From positions 1,735,125 through 1,799,124 of the forward strand of contig NZ_CP022522.1 of NCBI RefSeq assembly GCF_002850255.1: a stretch of 64,000 nt of DNA, written 5' to 3'. The DNA comes from Pseudoalteromonas sp. NC201. Lineage in GTDB: Bacteria; Pseudomonadota; Gammaproteobacteria; Enterobacterales; Alteromonadaceae. How positions within the stretch are numbered: the stretch's first letter is position 1; every line of letters starts with the position of its first letter. The notes beneath the pieces are model-generated. The model was not told the origin of the DNA, did no database searches, and was given only the letters and a program-made list of their open reading frames with translations. The position numbers and the translations under genes are program-made. Below are positions 16,280-25,478 of the stretch, in pieces.

Positions 16280-17524
16280 CTAATCTTGTTTTGCTTTGGC
16301 ACTAAATGGATATAAAGAGAAGGTATGCGATGCGATAGTGATCTTACTCTTTTGTTGCTCTTGGCTAAGTGCCAAGTCAGATTCGTTGATCAGTTTTTGA
16401 TAAAGGAACAGCATTTCGTCTGCTTCAAGATCAGGGTAGCTATCGCTTAAAAAGCCCAATAGTGCCTGGCGCTTTTTACCGGTTTGTTGAAATCTCGTTT
16501 TTACCGAGTTGTAATCTGGAATGTTAGGGCTTTGATAAGCTGGCACATCGTCGTGATCGGGCAGCTGATATTCTTCATGCTCAAATTCAACTAGACTTGC
16601 CATATATGCGACCATGTGACGCTTTTGCCCAAGGTTAAAACGTTGAATGTCTGACACAAATTCTGGTTGAACTGGTGAGAGTAAACGGTCAACACCGCGC
16701 TTTCTAATTTGTCCAAGGACTTTAGAGGCTTGCCGCGTAATGAGTGTATTGCGGCGTAGCTCTTCACGTAACGGCATGAGGAGATCGGCACTGCGGCTTA
16801 AACTTTCTCTACCAATGAGGTGCATATCTAAAATGCGTGTTCTGAGCTGCTCCAGCATGCGTTTGTCTGCAGCACCACGGCCTAATTGTTCAATCTCGTC
16901 AATTTGCTCACTGACCTGAAGCTCTATCTGATCGAAGCAGCGTTGGAAAGGGCCATGAATATCGACCATTTCCAACATAGGTTCGATATATTCGTCAAAC
17001 GCTTCTAATACGGCTTTATATCTCATGCCAAGAGACAGCGTTGAGGTGTCAGACTTTGCTTGTTCAACCAAGTTCATGATAGCGCTTTCGTTATGCTCGA
17101 ACAGCTTAACAATTTTACGAACGCGTTCGTCCATAATGCGGCTAAAGCGGCGTAGCTCAGAGTAGTCAGCCTCTTCACCGGCTTGTGCGATGCGATTACC
17201 TAATCTTTCTAAGTCTTTTACCAGCACCGTGATCTCTTCCGCTAAACCGAGGCTTTCTTCTTGTAAGAGAAAGCTGGCGAAGTCAGCGATTGCACGGTTG
17301 ATTTCTAACTGTGAAGATTTAGCTAAAGGAATAATAATTTCTTGTTGGAGTAATCGATTGGTTTCTTTATATATCCGTTCACTCGACCAGCTAGGATTTT
17401 TCTGCTTTAGGATGTTTTGTACATCTTTTAAACTAAAATCAGCGAGCTTAAATCGTTTAAAAAGTAGCTCAAGTACATTCCAGTGCTCATTTATCGTATT
17501 TAATAATTTTTTTGCTGGGATCAT
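16280..17524 (-). CDS. mksF: MksF-type kleisin subunit
   Basis: A 414-residue protein, the first gene of the condensin operon. The N-terminal 90 residues look like a winged-helix domain (VLELLFKRFKLADFSLKDVQNIL). A helical middle region follows (about 100-300), and a C-terminal part probably contacts the ATPase heads. The length and organisation fit MksF/MukF-like kleisins. The same three-gene order occurs in Wadjet (JetABC), but the fourth gene JetD/MksG is absent, so a chromosome-organising role is favoured over plasmid defence. Confidence 0.75.
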   Translation of the reverse strand: MIPAKKLLNTINEHWNVLELLFKRFKLADFSLKDVQNILKQKNPSWSSERIYKETNRLLQQEIIIPLAKSSQLEINRAIADFASFLLQEESLGLAEEITVLVKDLERLGNRIAQAGEEADYSELRRFSRIMDERVRKIVKLFEHNESAIMNLVEQAKSDTSTLSLGMRYKAVLEAFDEYIEPMLEMVDIHGPFQRCFDQIELQVSEQIDEIEQLGRGAADKRMLEQLRTRILDMHLIGRESLSRSADLLMPLREELRRNTLITRQASKVLGQIRKRGVDRLLSPVQPEFVSDIQRFNLGQKRHMVAYMASLVEFEHEEYQLPDHDDVPAYQSPNIPDYNSVKTRFQQTGKKRQALLGFLSDSYPDLEADEMLFLYQKLINESDLALSQEQQKSKITIASHTFSLYPFSAKAKQD

Positions 17525-17680
17525 AACTTTCCAGTGTGTAGTAGAGAAGTTTCATCACTACTTCATCAATTTGTCACAAAATGTTTATTGTACGTGGCAT
17601 GGGGTCTGTGATGGTGCTAGAATCCGCCCCGAAATCAAACCCACCCCTTGTTACAATTAATTACAGGTTGTTTGCGCATT

Positions 17681-18928
17681 ATGGTCACGCCCATTATTCT
17701 AACCCTGATCGCCATCGCTTTTATACTCATCGTTATAGAAGATATTATTCACGTAAACAAGGCCAAAACAACGCTTTTTTTTGGTACTTTATGTTGGATT
17801 ATCGCCTTTATCTCTCCAATTCATGGTCAAAGCCCAGAAATTGTACAAATTGAGCTAGACCATAACATTTTGGAAATCGCGACGCTTTGGCTGTTTTTAA
17901 TGGCTGCCATGACGTTTGTCGCCTACTTGAACTCAAAAGGGTTTATCCAAAATATTGTTCACCGGATCATGCCAACCCATATTAGCGAACGCAAGCTAAT
18001 GTTTTTGGTCGGTGCTTTTGCATTCATATTTTCATCCATCTCGGATAATATTACTGCGACGCTTATTTCATTAGCTGTGGTCATGTCTTTGAAACTTGAC
18101 CCGAAAAAGTTAATAAAATATGCGACGTTAATTATCTTCAGTGTTAACTCCGGTGGGGTATCATTGATCACCGGTGATGTAACCACCTTGATGATATTTT
18201 TGGCCGATAAAGTCACGATCCCAGACCTTTTATTGCTGATCATGCCGTCGATGTTGAGTGTATTTGTGTTAGCAGCCATGCTTTCTATTGGTATGAATGA
18301 AAAAATTACCTTTGAAAAGGTAGAATTACGCAGAATTGAAAAGACCGATATCACCATTGCGCTCATCTTCTTATCAACCATTTTTGCTACGTTATTCTTA
18401 AGCGTGCAATACCATGTACCGCCGATGCTAACTTTCTTATTTGGCTTGTCTTTGATGTTCTTAATGGCGCAATTCTTGATGCGCAAGAAAGACGTTAATA
18501 AGAAAATCATCGACTATATCCGTGAAATTGAATACGACACCTTGTTGTTCTTTGTGGGTGTGCTCTTATTAGTTGGCGCGTTGAAAGAGGTCGGTGTACT
18601 GTCTAAGTTTACCGATTTATATCTGCATCTTGCACCGGAATACGCAAACTACTTGGTCGGTTTAATGAGTGCGGCGGTAGATAACGTGCCTTTGACGGCT
18701 GCGCTATTAAAAGCAGATATTACGATGACTCCAGCGCAATGGCTAACCTTTACTTATGCGACTGGGGTTGGTGGCTCTATGCTTATCATTGGTTCTGCAG
18801 CGGGGATCATTGCAATGAGTAAGGTTAAAGCGTTAACCTTCTCAAGCTATCTTAAAATGAGTATCTACCTGCTTATCGCATATACCATTGGATATAGTGG
18901 CGCGTATTTCGCGGGTCAGCTTATTTAA
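17681..18928 (+). CDS. nhaD: Sodium/proton antiporter NhaD
   Basis: A 415-residue inner-membrane antiporter of the ion-transporter (ArsB/NhaD) superfamily with about 11-12 hydrophobic segments. Family-like stretches are AFIFSSISDNITATLISLAVV, VNSGGVSLITGDVTTLMIF and VGLMSAAVDNVPLTAALL, with acidic residues within the membrane segments. It exports Na+/Li+ and supports life in seawater. I place the start at the ATG at 17681; an earlier TTG at 17648 has no good ribosome site. It is divergent from mksF and transcribed alone, with a terminator after it. Confidence 0.88.
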   Translation: MVTPIILTLIAIAFILIVIEDIIHVNKAKTTLFFGTLCWIIAFISPIHGQSPEIVQIELDHNILEIATLWLFLMAAMTFVAYLNSKGFIQNIVHRIMPTHISERKLMFLVGAFAFIFSSISDNITATLISLAVVMSLKLDPKKLIKYATLIIFSVNSGGVSLITGDVTTLMIFLADKVTIPDLLLLIMPSMLSVFVLAAMLSIGMNEKITFEKVELRRIEKTDITIALIFLSTIFATLFLSVQYHVPPMLTFLFGLSLMFLMAQFLMRKKDVNKKIIDYIREIEYDTLLFFVGVLLLVGALKEVGVLSKFTDLYLHLAPEYANYLVGLMSAAVDNVPLTAALLKADITMTPAQWLTFTYATGVGGSMLIIGSAAGIIAMSKVKALTFSSYLKMSIYLLIAYTIGYSGAYFAGQLI

Positions 18929-19018
18929 GACCAATGGATTTAATTTTTTAGCGCTTTGGGATAAGTTTTTCATAAATAACTTGACACCTAGACGGCTAAA
19001 AGATAATTTTCTCACATC

Positions 19019-19047
19019 GCCCGCATTTATTGCGGGCTTTTATTTTG
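19019..19047 (+). terminator. Rho-independent terminator after nhaD
   Basis: The stem GCCCGCA (19019-19025) pairs with TGCGGGC (19031-19037) across a 5-nt loop, followed by TTTTATTTTG. It ends the nhaD transcript before the lysine riboswitch. Confidence 0.85.
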
Positions 19048-19078
19048 CTTTTATTCAGATTAACAAAGGCAAAATAAA

Positions 19079-19239
19079 CAGAAGAGGCGCGATGCTTAGG
19101 TAGTTAGTGTGAGGTGACGAGACCAATGACCACTAGTGAGGGAAGTATTCGCCGAGGAGAAAAGTTGCTCGTCGCAACGATTCTTCGGTTTACGAGGCTG
19201 AATCCTCGGAACTGTCACCGTATTGGTGGAGAGCTTCTG
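19079..19239 (+). promoter_or_regulatory. Lysine riboswitch (L box) aptamer upstream of lysC
   Basis: The region matches the lysine aptamer pattern. P1 is CAGAAG (19079-19084) pairing with CTTCTG (19234-19239). Next come GAGGCGCGATGC, a GAGGGAAGTATTCGCCGAGG segment, TTCTTCGGTTTACGAGGCTG, and AATCCTCGGAACTGTCACC. The last part closely follows the E. coli lysC leader (GGGGCTGAATCCCC...TGTCACC). Lysine binding should switch off lysC. The match and the position directly before aspartokinase make the call firm. Confidence 0.93.
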
Positions 19240-19332
19240 GCAAAGGTCATTTCAAGCGTTCGTCTTTTTAGAAATCCCATGCCGAGTTCTCCTTATAAAA
19301 TTTGACTGTGCCAACAGTCGAGAGGAGAGAAA
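19240..19332 (+). promoter_or_regulatory. Expression platform of the lysine riboswitch
   Basis: TCTCCT at 19288-19293 can pair with the Shine-Dalgarno AGGAGA at 19323-19328, and a hairpin GACTGT-GCCA-ACAGTC (19304-19319) sits just before the ribosome site. No GC-rich hairpin with a U-tract is visible near the start codon, so control at translation initiation seems more likely than termination. This is an inference from base pairing by eye. Confidence 0.55.
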
Positions 19333-20679
19333 ATGAATTCGCAGTATGTTGTAGCCAAATTTGGCGGTACCAGTGTCGCTGACTTTGAGGCTATGTCTCG
19401 TTGTGCTCATATTGTTCGTGACAACCCAAATGTTCGAGTGGTCGTTGTGAGTGCGTGTGCTGGCGTAACCAATCACCTTGTAACGCTAACCCAACAAAAG
19501 GAAGATGAGGCCGGGCGCAAAGCGGTTGTTGCAGCGGTTGAAAACATACAGCAAGCGATTATCGACCAAGTGTCTTTGGATGCTGATCTTGCTGAGGGTT
19601 ACAAGCAAACTTTCAGTGAATTTGAAAGCCTTGCGAGTTTACCTGCACTTAGCAGACAGCAATGCGATGAAATGTTGAGCTTTGGCGAACGTTTTTCTTC
19701 TTATTTGTTTACCCAAATACTACGTAATAACCAGGTTCAGGCGTCGCGCTTTGATGTGCGTAAAGTGCTTAAAACAGATAATCAATTTGGTAAAGCGAAT
19801 CCGAATATTGCAGCTACGCGTGAAGCTGCGCAAACCAATTTGGTCGCGCTACTTGGCGACACAGTGCAGGTGACGCAAGGGTTTATTGGTAGTGACCAAT
19901 ACGGCCAGACGACTACGCTTGGTCGTGGCGGTTCTGACTATAGTGCTGCATTGTTAGCAGAGGCAATTGACGCGTCAAGTGTGCATATTTGGACCGATGT
20001 CGTTGGTATTTTCAGTACCGATCCGCGTTTGTGTGTAAAGGCTAGACCTATTCCTCGTTTGAGTTTTGATGAAGCGGCAGAAATGGCGACATTTGGTGCT
20101 AAGGTGTTACATCCCGCAACGATATTGCCAGCGAGTCGTAAAGGTATTTCAGTATTTGTTGGTTCAAGCCGTGATCCGCAAGCGGGTGGCACTTGGATTG
20201 AAAAAGAGAAAACGGCGCAAGCAGGCATTCGCGCAGTGACACAACGCAAAAACCAAATACTATTGACGTTAAAGAGCCCTGAAATGCTTCTTGCTAGCGG
20301 CTTTTTGGCTCGTATCTTCACCATTTTAAGCAATTACAATATATCAGTTGACTTGGTAACGACTTCGGAAATTAGTGTTGCGCTTACGCTGGATAATGCG
20401 CCGAATGCTTCTCGACCAGAGCTAGAACAAGCTTGTTTGGATGAACTTAGCGAGTTTTGTCATGTGACCGTTGAAAATAATCTCACTTTGGTGGCCATGA
20501 TAGGTTCTGAGATCCAGTTGAAGAAGTGCCAACTTAACCTGATGGATGTGTTGTCAGAGTTTAATATTCGATTGATATGCCATGGTGCGAGCAAGCACAA
20601 TCTGTGCTTTTTAGTTGAGCAGCAGGAGTCAGATCAGGTTGTGCAATCAATTCATGCTAAATTACTAGAGGTTGCGTAA
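19333..20679 (+). CDS. lysC: Lysine-sensitive aspartate kinase
   Basis: A 448-residue aspartokinase, close to E. coli LysC (449), without a homoserine dehydrogenase domain. The N-terminal kinase motif is VAKFGGTSVADF (6-17), and TTLGRGGSDYSAALLAEA (about 196-213) is the substrate-binding loop. Two C-terminal ACT domains begin at about 310 (ILLTLKSPEML; TLVAMIGSEIQ). It phosphorylates aspartate in the cytoplasm, the first step to lysine, threonine and methionine. The ATG has GAGGAGAG 6-8 nt upstream, which the riboswitch is predicted to mask. Confidence 0.95.
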   Translation: MNSQYVVAKFGGTSVADFEAMSRCAHIVRDNPNVRVVVVSACAGVTNHLVTLTQQKEDEAGRKAVVAAVENIQQAIIDQVSLDADLAEGYKQTFSEFESLASLPALSRQQCDEMLSFGERFSSYLFTQILRNNQVQASRFDVRKVLKTDNQFGKANPNIAATREAAQTNLVALLGDTVQVTQGFIGSDQYGQTTTLGRGGSDYSAALLAEAIDASSVHIWTDVVGIFSTDPRLCVKARPIPRLSFDEAAEMATFGAKVLHPATILPASRKGISVFVGSSRDPQAGGTWIEKEKTAQAGIRAVTQRKNQILLTLKSPEMLLASGFLARIFTILSNYNISVDLVTTSEISVALTLDNAPNASRPELEQACLDELSEFCHVTVENNLTLVAMIGSEIQLKKCQLNLMDVLSEFNIRLICHGASKHNLCFLVEQQESDQVVQSIHAKLLEVA

Positions 20680-20801
20680 GTGAATTTATTGTTTTTTAGG
20701 AACTAATAAAAAAGTTGCATTATTGAATAATGGATGGCACTTTGTTTATAACGGTTAGGGTCTGCTGACCATCAAGTTTGTTTTTCCCTAGGAGTGCCAT
20801 C

Positions 20802-21332
20802 ATGAATTATAAAGACGTCTACGAATTCTGGTTTGTTGAATGCACTGAATCAGACTGGTGGAAGAAGTCTGCGGACTTTGATCGCATAATAAAAAATCGC
20901 TTCGGTATTTTGCACCAAATGGCGCACCAAGGTGAGCTTTCGAGCTGGAGAGCAACACCACTTGGTGCACTGTGCGAAATCATTATCTTAGATCAGTTTT
21001 CACGCAATATATTCAGAGACACTCCAGAGGCGTTTGCCAGTGACCCTTTGGCGTTAAGTCTCACCCAACACGCCATCGAAAAGGGCTACCACCGCCAGCT
21101 CAACGATACTGAATTGATGTTTTTATATCTACCTATGATGCATAGCGAAAGTCGCATCATCCATCGTGCCGCAGATCATTATTTTCGCGACCTGCCCAAT
21201 TATGATTTTGAAGTCGCGCATAAAAAAATTATCGATAGATTTGGCCGTTATCCCCATCGAAATGAAATACTCAATCGCGATTCAACAGAAGAAGAAATGG
21301 ACTTTCTAGAGACGCCCAACTCGAGTTTCTGA
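20802..21332 (+). CDS. DUF924 family protein
   Basis: A 176-residue soluble protein recognised by YKDVYEFWF at the start, LGALCEIIILDQFSRNIFRDTPEAFASD, then LMFLYLPMMHSES and RFGRYPHRNEILNRDSTEEEMDFL, all hallmarks of DUF924. The fold is helical, TPR-like; no enzymatic role is established. I chose the ATG at 20802 because TAGGAGT lies 8 nt upstream. It stands alone between lysC and the NSS transporter gene. Confidence 0.9.
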   Translation: MNYKDVYEFWFVECTESDWWKKSADFDRIIKNRFGILHQMAHQGELSSWRATPLGALCEIIILDQFSRNIFRDTPEAFASDPLALSLTQHAIEKGYHRQLNDTELMFLYLPMMHSESRIIHRAADHYFRDLPNYDFEVAHKKIIDRFGRYPHRNEILNRDSTEEEMDFLETPNSSF

Positions 21333-21411
21333 GGCACGGCTCGAACCTCTCGCATTTTTAGCGGAAGTACGTATAATCGGCCGTCTACAAAAATAATGAT
21401 TGATTACAGAC

Positions 21412-22737
21412 ATGGCTCATACGCGCGATGGATTTCAAAGCCGACTTGGCTTTGTGTTAGCAGCAGCTGGTGCGGCTGTTGGACTTGGTAATATTTGGGG
21501 ATTTCCCACACAAGCCGCAAACCACGGTGGCGGTGCATTTTTACTGGTTTATTTTGCGGTAATTTTCTTACTCGCATTACCTGCACTTTACACAGAATTG
21601 TACTTAGGCCATCAGGCACAAGCAAACCCAGTTAAAGCACTTAAGACAGCCTGGCGTGAAGGTAATCCGAAAATAGGAGCCGCGGCGGGGTATATCGGCC
21701 TTGCTGGTGCTATTGTGATGCTCAGCTTTTACTCCATCGTGGCTGGGTGGATGCTGTCCCATGCACTTGATCCTCTTGCGCAAATGGCTGAACTAGATGC
21801 TGCACATCAGTTTCTTAGCGGTGATTCGATGCTGAGAAACTTTATCTTTACGCCACTAATGTTAATTTTGACTGCGAGCATTATTCTTAAAGGCGTAAAA
21901 TCAGGCATAGAAGCTTGGTCACGCAGACTTATGCCGTTGTTACTGGTATTACTGCTTTGCCTTATTGGCTATATGGCGACATTAGACGGTGCAGCAGAAG
22001 GGTTTAGAACGTATTTAGTTCCGGACTTTTCAAAAATTAGCGATCCTGACTTGATCATTGCGGCGATGGGGCAGGCATTCTTTTCGTTGTCGTTGGGTGT
22101 GGGCTGCATGATGATTTATGGCTCGTACTTAAAACCGAATGAAAATCTACCTAAGCTGACGTTTAGTGTTGCAATGCTAGACACCAGTGTCGCATTTTTG
22201 GCCGGTTTACTTATTATCCCTGCAATATTCGTTGCGCAGCAAAATGGTGTTCAAGTATTTCAAGACGGCAAATTAATCGGTGAAGGCCGGTTGATTTTTG
22301 CCATTTTACCCGAGCTATTTGCCAATATGGGTGAAATGGGATTATTAGTTAGCCTGACTTTCTTTGTGCTTATGTCTATTGCGTCGGTAACGTCTACCAT
22401 TTCTTCAACAGAAATTCCGGTATCTTTCTTGGTTGAAAACCATGGCTTTCAACGTAAACAAGCGACTGGGTTGGTTACGTTAGTTATCTTATTAGCATCG
22501 AGCACGATTATTCTAAACTTTGATTGGTTGTTCGAATTGGTGATCAGTCTATTCACGCAATATCAGCTACCATTGATGGGGTTGTTCTACTTTATTACTG
22601 TTGGCTGGGTTTGGAAGCGTGGTAATCAGCTTCACTTAGAGTCTCGTGGTGCACATTACTGGTTTGCTCAGTATGTTAGATTTGTTTGCCCAATCTTAAT
22701 GACCGCGGTATTTATTAACGTAGCACTGGCAAAGTAG
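21412..22737 (+). CDS. Sodium-dependent transporter, neurotransmitter:sodium symporter family
   Basis: A 441-residue inner-membrane protein with about 11-12 membrane helices. The N-terminal SRLGFVLAAAGAAVGLGNIWGFP is the unwound TM1 sodium and substrate site of the NSS (LeuT/SNF) family. Bacterial members import amino acids or related amines with Na+; the substrate here cannot be told. I prefer the ATG at 21412 over the TTG four codons earlier. A strong terminator follows. Confidence 0.92.
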   Translation: MAHTRDGFQSRLGFVLAAAGAAVGLGNIWGFPTQAANHGGGAFLLVYFAVIFLLALPALYTELYLGHQAQANPVKALKTAWREGNPKIGAAAGYIGLAGAIVMLSFYSIVAGWMLSHALDPLAQMAELDAAHQFLSGDSMLRNFIFTPLMLILTASIILKGVKSGIEAWSRRLMPLLLVLLLCLIGYMATLDGAAEGFRTYLVPDFSKISDPDLIIAAMGQAFFSLSLGVGCMMIYGSYLKPNENLPKLTFSVAMLDTSVAFLAGLLIIPAIFVAQQNGVQVFQDGKLIGEGRLIFAILPELFANMGEMGLLVSLTFFVLMSIASVTSTISSTEIPVSFLVENHGFQRKQATGLVTLVILLASSTIILNFDWLFELVISLFTQYQLPLMGLFYFITVGWVWKRGNQLHLESRGAHYWFAQYVRFVCPILMTAVFINVALAK

Positions 22738-22753
22738 TGATCATTTATTCTCA

Positions 22754-22789
22754 AAAACGGGAAGCATTGGCTTCCCGTTTTGATTTTTA
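22754..22789. terminator. Terminator between the NSS transporter and DUF2989 genes
   Basis: The stem AAAACGGGAAGC (22754-22765) pairs with GCTTCCCGTTTT (22770-22781) across ATTG, followed by GATTTTTA. The A-tract on the left also makes it usable from the minus strand, so it probably serves both converging genes. Confidence 0.9.
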
Positions 22790-22798
22790 TAACTAAGC

Positions 22799-23599
22799 TC
22801 AAAAATCTCGTGGGGAAACAAACTCCCCAGCTTGAATGCTTTCGTAAGTTCTTTGCGCCAATGAATCTAAGTTGGCTAAATCTTTGCCCATTGAAGCCAG
22901 TTGGTTTGTTACTGGAATAATATCAATATCTTCAACCCCAGAAAGCTGGGCCACTCGGGCAAAAGTATATGCGTGCTTATACTTTTCGTGTTTGTAGAAA
23001 ATACTGACTAAAGATGAATAGACTTCTGGGTTAGGGGTATGACCTCTTTTATTCAGCTCTAATACGCGGTAGAGAATATCAACGGTTTTATCGTCATCTA
23101 CTTTGGCATAAAACTCTGCGAGGAAAAGCTGAATTTCGGGATCGTTTTGGACCCTAGGGTCGTCTTGCATATTCAGTAGCTTGTTCATTGCTGTGCGATC
23201 ACTGTTACGAGACCAATGATAATAGAGCAGGCCTGGGTGGTTACTGCCTTTTGTTTCATTGTAAATACGCGTCATTTCTTTTAGTGCGGTGAGATGACCT
23301 TCCACTCGTGAAGTGGTCTTTTCTTTTAACTTGATGTGCTCAATTTTGGCGGCGCGAGAAACACATTGGTTGTAGCTTTCTAAATTTTGCAACAAGTCAT
23401 ATTTGTTTTCGTCCGTTGGAGACTTGTATTCGTGGTAGCGCGCGTAAATTAGCGACGCACGTTCGTCTTTACAGTGACTGTCTTTATTTAAGTCTTCACA
23501 AAAACCAGGCGTTTCGCTACACACTTGGTTCAAGGTTAGGGTGTCGTCGCAACCAGCAAGTAGTAACGCTGCAAAGATTAGCGACTTTTTAAACGCCAT
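22799..23599 (-). CDS. DUF2989 family lipoprotein
   Basis: A 266-residue protein with a short lipoprotein signal (KKSLIFAALLLAGC, Cys17). Family marks include LTLNQVCSETPGFCEDLNKDSHCKDERASLIYAR, LLQNLESYNQCVSRAAKIEHIKLKEK and LLYYHWSRNSD, all DUF2989. Later residues resemble TPR-like helices. It is membrane anchored; the function is unknown. It is transcribed alone, convergent with the NSS transporter gene. Confidence 0.9.
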   Translation of the reverse strand: MAFKKSLIFAALLLAGCDDTLTLNQVCSETPGFCEDLNKDSHCKDERASLIYARYHEYKSPTDENKYDLLQNLESYNQCVSRAAKIEHIKLKEKTTSRVEGHLTALKEMTRIYNETKGSNHPGLLYYHWSRNSDRTAMNKLLNMQDDPRVQNDPEIQLFLAEFYAKVDDDKTVDILYRVLELNKRGHTPNPEVYSSLVSIFYKHEKYKHAYTFARVAQLSGVEDIDIIPVTNQLASMGKDLANLDSLAQRTYESIQAGEFVSPRDF

Positions 23600-23787
23600 A
23601 GTTTGACCTCAATGATTTTTTATAATTATAGGGGGTTACGCCCGAATAAACAGGGTAGAGCTAATAGTTTACTAGTTTAACGCAATGAATTGTTCGGTAA
23701 CAGTGGAGAATCACGGCAGTTTAAATTAGAATAGCCGTGCCCATTCGGGCTATCCGTTCAAAGAAAATTGTTTATTAGGCAGAAAAA

Positions 23788-25233
23788 ATGACCTTATCTC
23801 ACGAGCAAGAATATCAAAACAGCTGGCAAGAGCGTCAAGATTATGCAGAAAGCATGCAACCCCTAATCGGTCGTCTATACCGTAACAAAGGCGTTGAAAT
23901 CTCTGTATACGGTCGTCCTCTTGTGAGCGCAAGCACCATTGATGTTATCAAAGCACACAAAACAGTAGCACGCTTTGAAGAGCGTAAACTACGTCTTCGT
24001 GAAAGCTTTCCATTCTTAGAAGTGATCAGCAAAATGGAATTAGCACCAGGTCGTGTTGACCTTGGTAAGCTAGCTTATGCCTACATTTATAAAAATGCAG
24101 GTGAAGGCCGCTCAATCGAAGAGTTTTTAAATGCAGAACTTGCAGAATTACTAAACCAAGGTGCACGTCCAGAACCTCGTGACGTCGTTCTTTATGGTTT
24201 TGGTCGCATTGGCCGTTTATTAGCACGCCTACTTATCGAACGTGGCGGCTCTCACGCTGATTTACGCCTTCGTGCAATTGTTGTTCGCGGTGGCCGCGAT
24301 GGTGATCTCGAGAAACGTGCAAGCTTATTGCGCCGTGACTCAATTCATGGTCCTTTCAATGGTTCAATCACAGTAGACCATGAAAAAGGTGCGATTAAAG
24401 CAAATGGTAACTACATTCAGATTATCTACGCAAACTCACCTGAAGAAGTGGATTACACAAAATACGGTATTGAAAACGCGCTTATCGTAGATAACACAGG
24501 TGTGTGGAAAGACGAAGATGGCTTAGGTAAGCACCTTAAGTCAATTGGTGCGTCTAAAGTGTTACTTACAGCGCCAGCTAAAGGTGACATCAAAAACATC
24601 GTTTATGGTGTTAACAACTCAGACATTCAGTCTGAAGACAAGATTGTGTCTGCAGCAAGCTGTACAACTAACGCAATCACACCGGTATTAAAAGCACTTA
24701 ACGACAAGTTTGGTATTAAGAATGGTCACGTTGAAACGGTTCACTCTTACACCAATGACCAAAACTTGATCGACAACTACCACAAAGCTGAGCGTCGTGG
24801 TCGTAGTGCAGCATTGAACATGGTTATTACTTCAACTGGTGCTGCGAAAGCGGTTGCTAAAGCACTTCCAGAGCTTGCTGGTAAACTAACTGGTAACGCA
24901 ATTCGTGTACCAACACCAAACGTATCAATGGCAATTCTTAACCTAAACCTAGGTAAAGAAACAACTGCTGAAGAGCTAAATGAATTCCTTCGTGAGTCCT
25001 CACTTTACTCTGAACTACGTGACCAGATTGACTACACTGCATCAACAGAAATCGTGTCTACTGACCTTGTGGGTAGCCGTTATGCAGGTGTGGTTGACTC
25101 AAAAGCAACCATCGTTGATGGCGACCGCGTAGTACTTTACGTATGGTACGATAACGAGTTTGGTTACAGCTGTCAGGTTGTACGTGTAATGCAAGACATG
25201 GCGGAAGTAAAATTCCCGAGCCTACCTCGCTAA
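23788..25233 (+). CDS. gap: Glyceraldehyde-3-phosphate dehydrogenase, long form
   Basis: A 481-residue GAPDH with an N-terminal extension of about 130 residues before the NAD(P) Rossmann motif GFGRIGR (137-143). The active site is SAASCTTNAITPV with catalytic Cys292, and the C-terminal domain ends in VVLYVWYDNEFGYSCQVV. It interconverts glyceraldehyde-3-phosphate and 1,3-bisphosphoglycerate in glycolysis/gluconeogenesis. The long form is common in marine gammaproteobacteria; the cofactor preference cannot be seen here. The gene uses a codon set typical of high expression and has a strong terminator. Confidence 0.95.
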   Translation: MTLSHEQEYQNSWQERQDYAESMQPLIGRLYRNKGVEISVYGRPLVSASTIDVIKAHKTVARFEERKLRLRESFPFLEVISKMELAPGRVDLGKLAYAYIYKNAGEGRSIEEFLNAELAELLNQGARPEPRDVVLYGFGRIGRLLARLLIERGGSHADLRLRAIVVRGGRDGDLEKRASLLRRDSIHGPFNGSITVDHEKGAIKANGNYIQIIYANSPEEVDYTKYGIENALIVDNTGVWKDEDGLGKHLKSIGASKVLLTAPAKGDIKNIVYGVNNSDIQSEDKIVSAASCTTNAITPVLKALNDKFGIKNGHVETVHSYTNDQNLIDNYHKAERRGRSAALNMVITSTGAAKAVAKALPELAGKLTGNAIRVPTPNVSMAILNLNLGKETTAEELNEFLRESSLYSELRDQIDYTASTEIVSTDLVGSRYAGVVDSKATIVDGDRVVLYVWYDNEFGYSCQVVRVMQDMAEVKFPSLPR

Positions 25234-25249
25234 CACGAAATTTACGATA

Positions 25250-25280
25250 AAAAGCCAGCACCAGCTGGCTTTTTTAGTTT
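25250..25280 (+). terminator. Terminator after gap
   Basis: GCCAGC (25254-25259) pairs with GCTGGC (25264-25269) across ACCA, extended by flanking A/T pairs and followed by TTTTTTAGTTTTT. Confidence 0.95.
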
Positions 25281-25478
25281 TTGAAACAAATTGGTTGTGG
25301 TAGGCTTGCAAAGATAGGTCAGCTACAATTAGCTAACAAAAAGTTACACCTTAACTTTGTGCAAAGGCAGGCACAGTATTACCTCTTTTTGAGGCTTAAT
25401 ATTGTTCTAGACTGAAGCAAAGTTGAGTATGGTAACAGTGTATTTACACAACAGTTTTTAACTTATTTAGGGAAACCT

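Noticed and set aside
12953..17524. Complete Wadjet (JetABCD) plasmid-defence system
   Set aside because: No JetD/MksG nuclease gene is present on either side.
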